Source of the DNA: Alphaproteobacteria bacterium UBA6062
GTDB lineage: Bacteria > Pseudomonadota > Alphaproteobacteria > Sneathiellales > Sneathiellaceae
Direction: 5' to 3'
Assembly (NCBI GenBank): GCA_002428885.1
Contig: DIYE01000321.1
Span: 1-5,798, forward strand
DNA: 5,798 bases
Under the pieces are notes generated by a model. The model did no database searches and was not told the origin of the DNA. It saw only the letters and a list, made by a program, of their open reading frames with translations. The position numbers and the translations under genes were made by a program. Shown here piece after piece: positions 5,631-5,798 of this stretch (within the stretch, counting starts at the first letter, position 1; the number at the start of each line of letters is the position of its first letter).

Positions 5631-5798
5631 TTATGAATAACGAACAGCAACCCGATGCATGGTGTTATTCAGGTATCCTTTCGGATTCCAGTTGATCGCA
5701 TGAGGCTGCGCATCACCCGCATCATCCACGGCTTTCGCCCAGATTTCATAATAGCCTTTTTCCGGCAAGGTGACGGACGCCCGCCAATTCTGCCAGGC
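5631..5798 (-). CDS. sorA: C-terminus of sulfite dehydrogenase molybdenum subunit SorA, partial
   Basis: Only the last 55 residues are inside the window; the gene enters from the right and ends at TAA (5633-5631). The fragment reads AWQNWRASVTLPEKGYYEIW, then AVDDAGDAQP and NWNPKGYLNN-MHRVAV. This is the end of the Ig-like dimerisation domain of sulfite oxidase-family molybdopterin enzymes: WNPKGYLNN and the GYYEIWAKAxD strand are typical of it. The enzyme oxidises sulfite to sulfate in the periplasm. The cytochrome gene directly downstream supports the SorA assignment rather than another member of the family (e.g. YedY-like or nitrate reductase-like). The Mo-binding Cys lies outside the window and cannot be checked. 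Confidence 0.88.
   Translation of the reverse strand, partial: AWQNWRASVTLPEKGYYEIWAKAVDDAGDAQPHAINWNPKGYLNNTMHRVAVRYS

Overview
This window is accessory-metabolism and stress-response DNA from a Gram-negative bacterium, most likely a proteobacterium and probably an alphaproteobacterium of moderate GC. The evidence is a lipoprotein with a canonical lipobox, a SorAB-type periplasmic sulfite dehydrogenase, an ECF sigma/anti-sigma pair and an AlkB-type membrane hydroxylase. The exact genus cannot be read from the sequence.

Layout, left to right. (1) 1-1293 (+): a monofunctional heme catalase whose N-terminus lies before the window; the catalytic His, Asn and heme-ligand Tyr are all visible. (2) 1294-1404: a 111-bp gap with two hairpins. 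The first is terminator-like; the second is a perfect 12-bp inverted repeat that buries the Shine-Dalgarno sequence of the next gene. (3) 1405-2172 (+): a crotonase-fold protein in which both glutamates used by classical enoyl-CoA hydratases are replaced. (4) 2256-2732 (+): a small lipoprotein of unknown function. (5) 2763-3818 (-): an AlkB-type alkane 1-monooxygenase with all four histidine/HYG motifs. A strong SD and a TTGTGC-N17-TATAAT promoter show that its start is the internal ATG at 3818, not the longer GTG-initiated frame. (6) 3962-4480 and 4471-5244 (+): an ECF sigma factor overlapping its probable membrane-bound anti-sigma factor. (7) 5251-5571 and 5631-5798 (-): the cytochrome c subunit (SorB) and the C-terminus of the molybdenum subunit (SorA) of a sulfite dehydrogenase, separated by a strong intercistronic hairpin.

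How the genes may work together. SorAB oxidises sulfite in the periplasm and passes electrons to cytochrome c. The sigma/anti-sigma operon runs directly toward it, and their stop codons are six bases apart. Sulfite-responsive ECF sigma factors located beside sulfite dehydrogenase genes are known in Sinorhizobium (RpoE4/SorT), so a sulfite-sensing regulon is a reasonable hypothesis here; it is inferred from position, not shown. Catalase fits a general oxidative-stress theme. AlkB and the crotonase-like protein could belong to hydrocarbon or fatty-acid metabolism, but they lie on opposite strands and are separated by the lipoprotein gene, so a shared pathway is not demonstrated.

No tRNA, rRNA, CRISPR array, insertion sequence or phage element was seen, and no gap longer than 300 bp exists.
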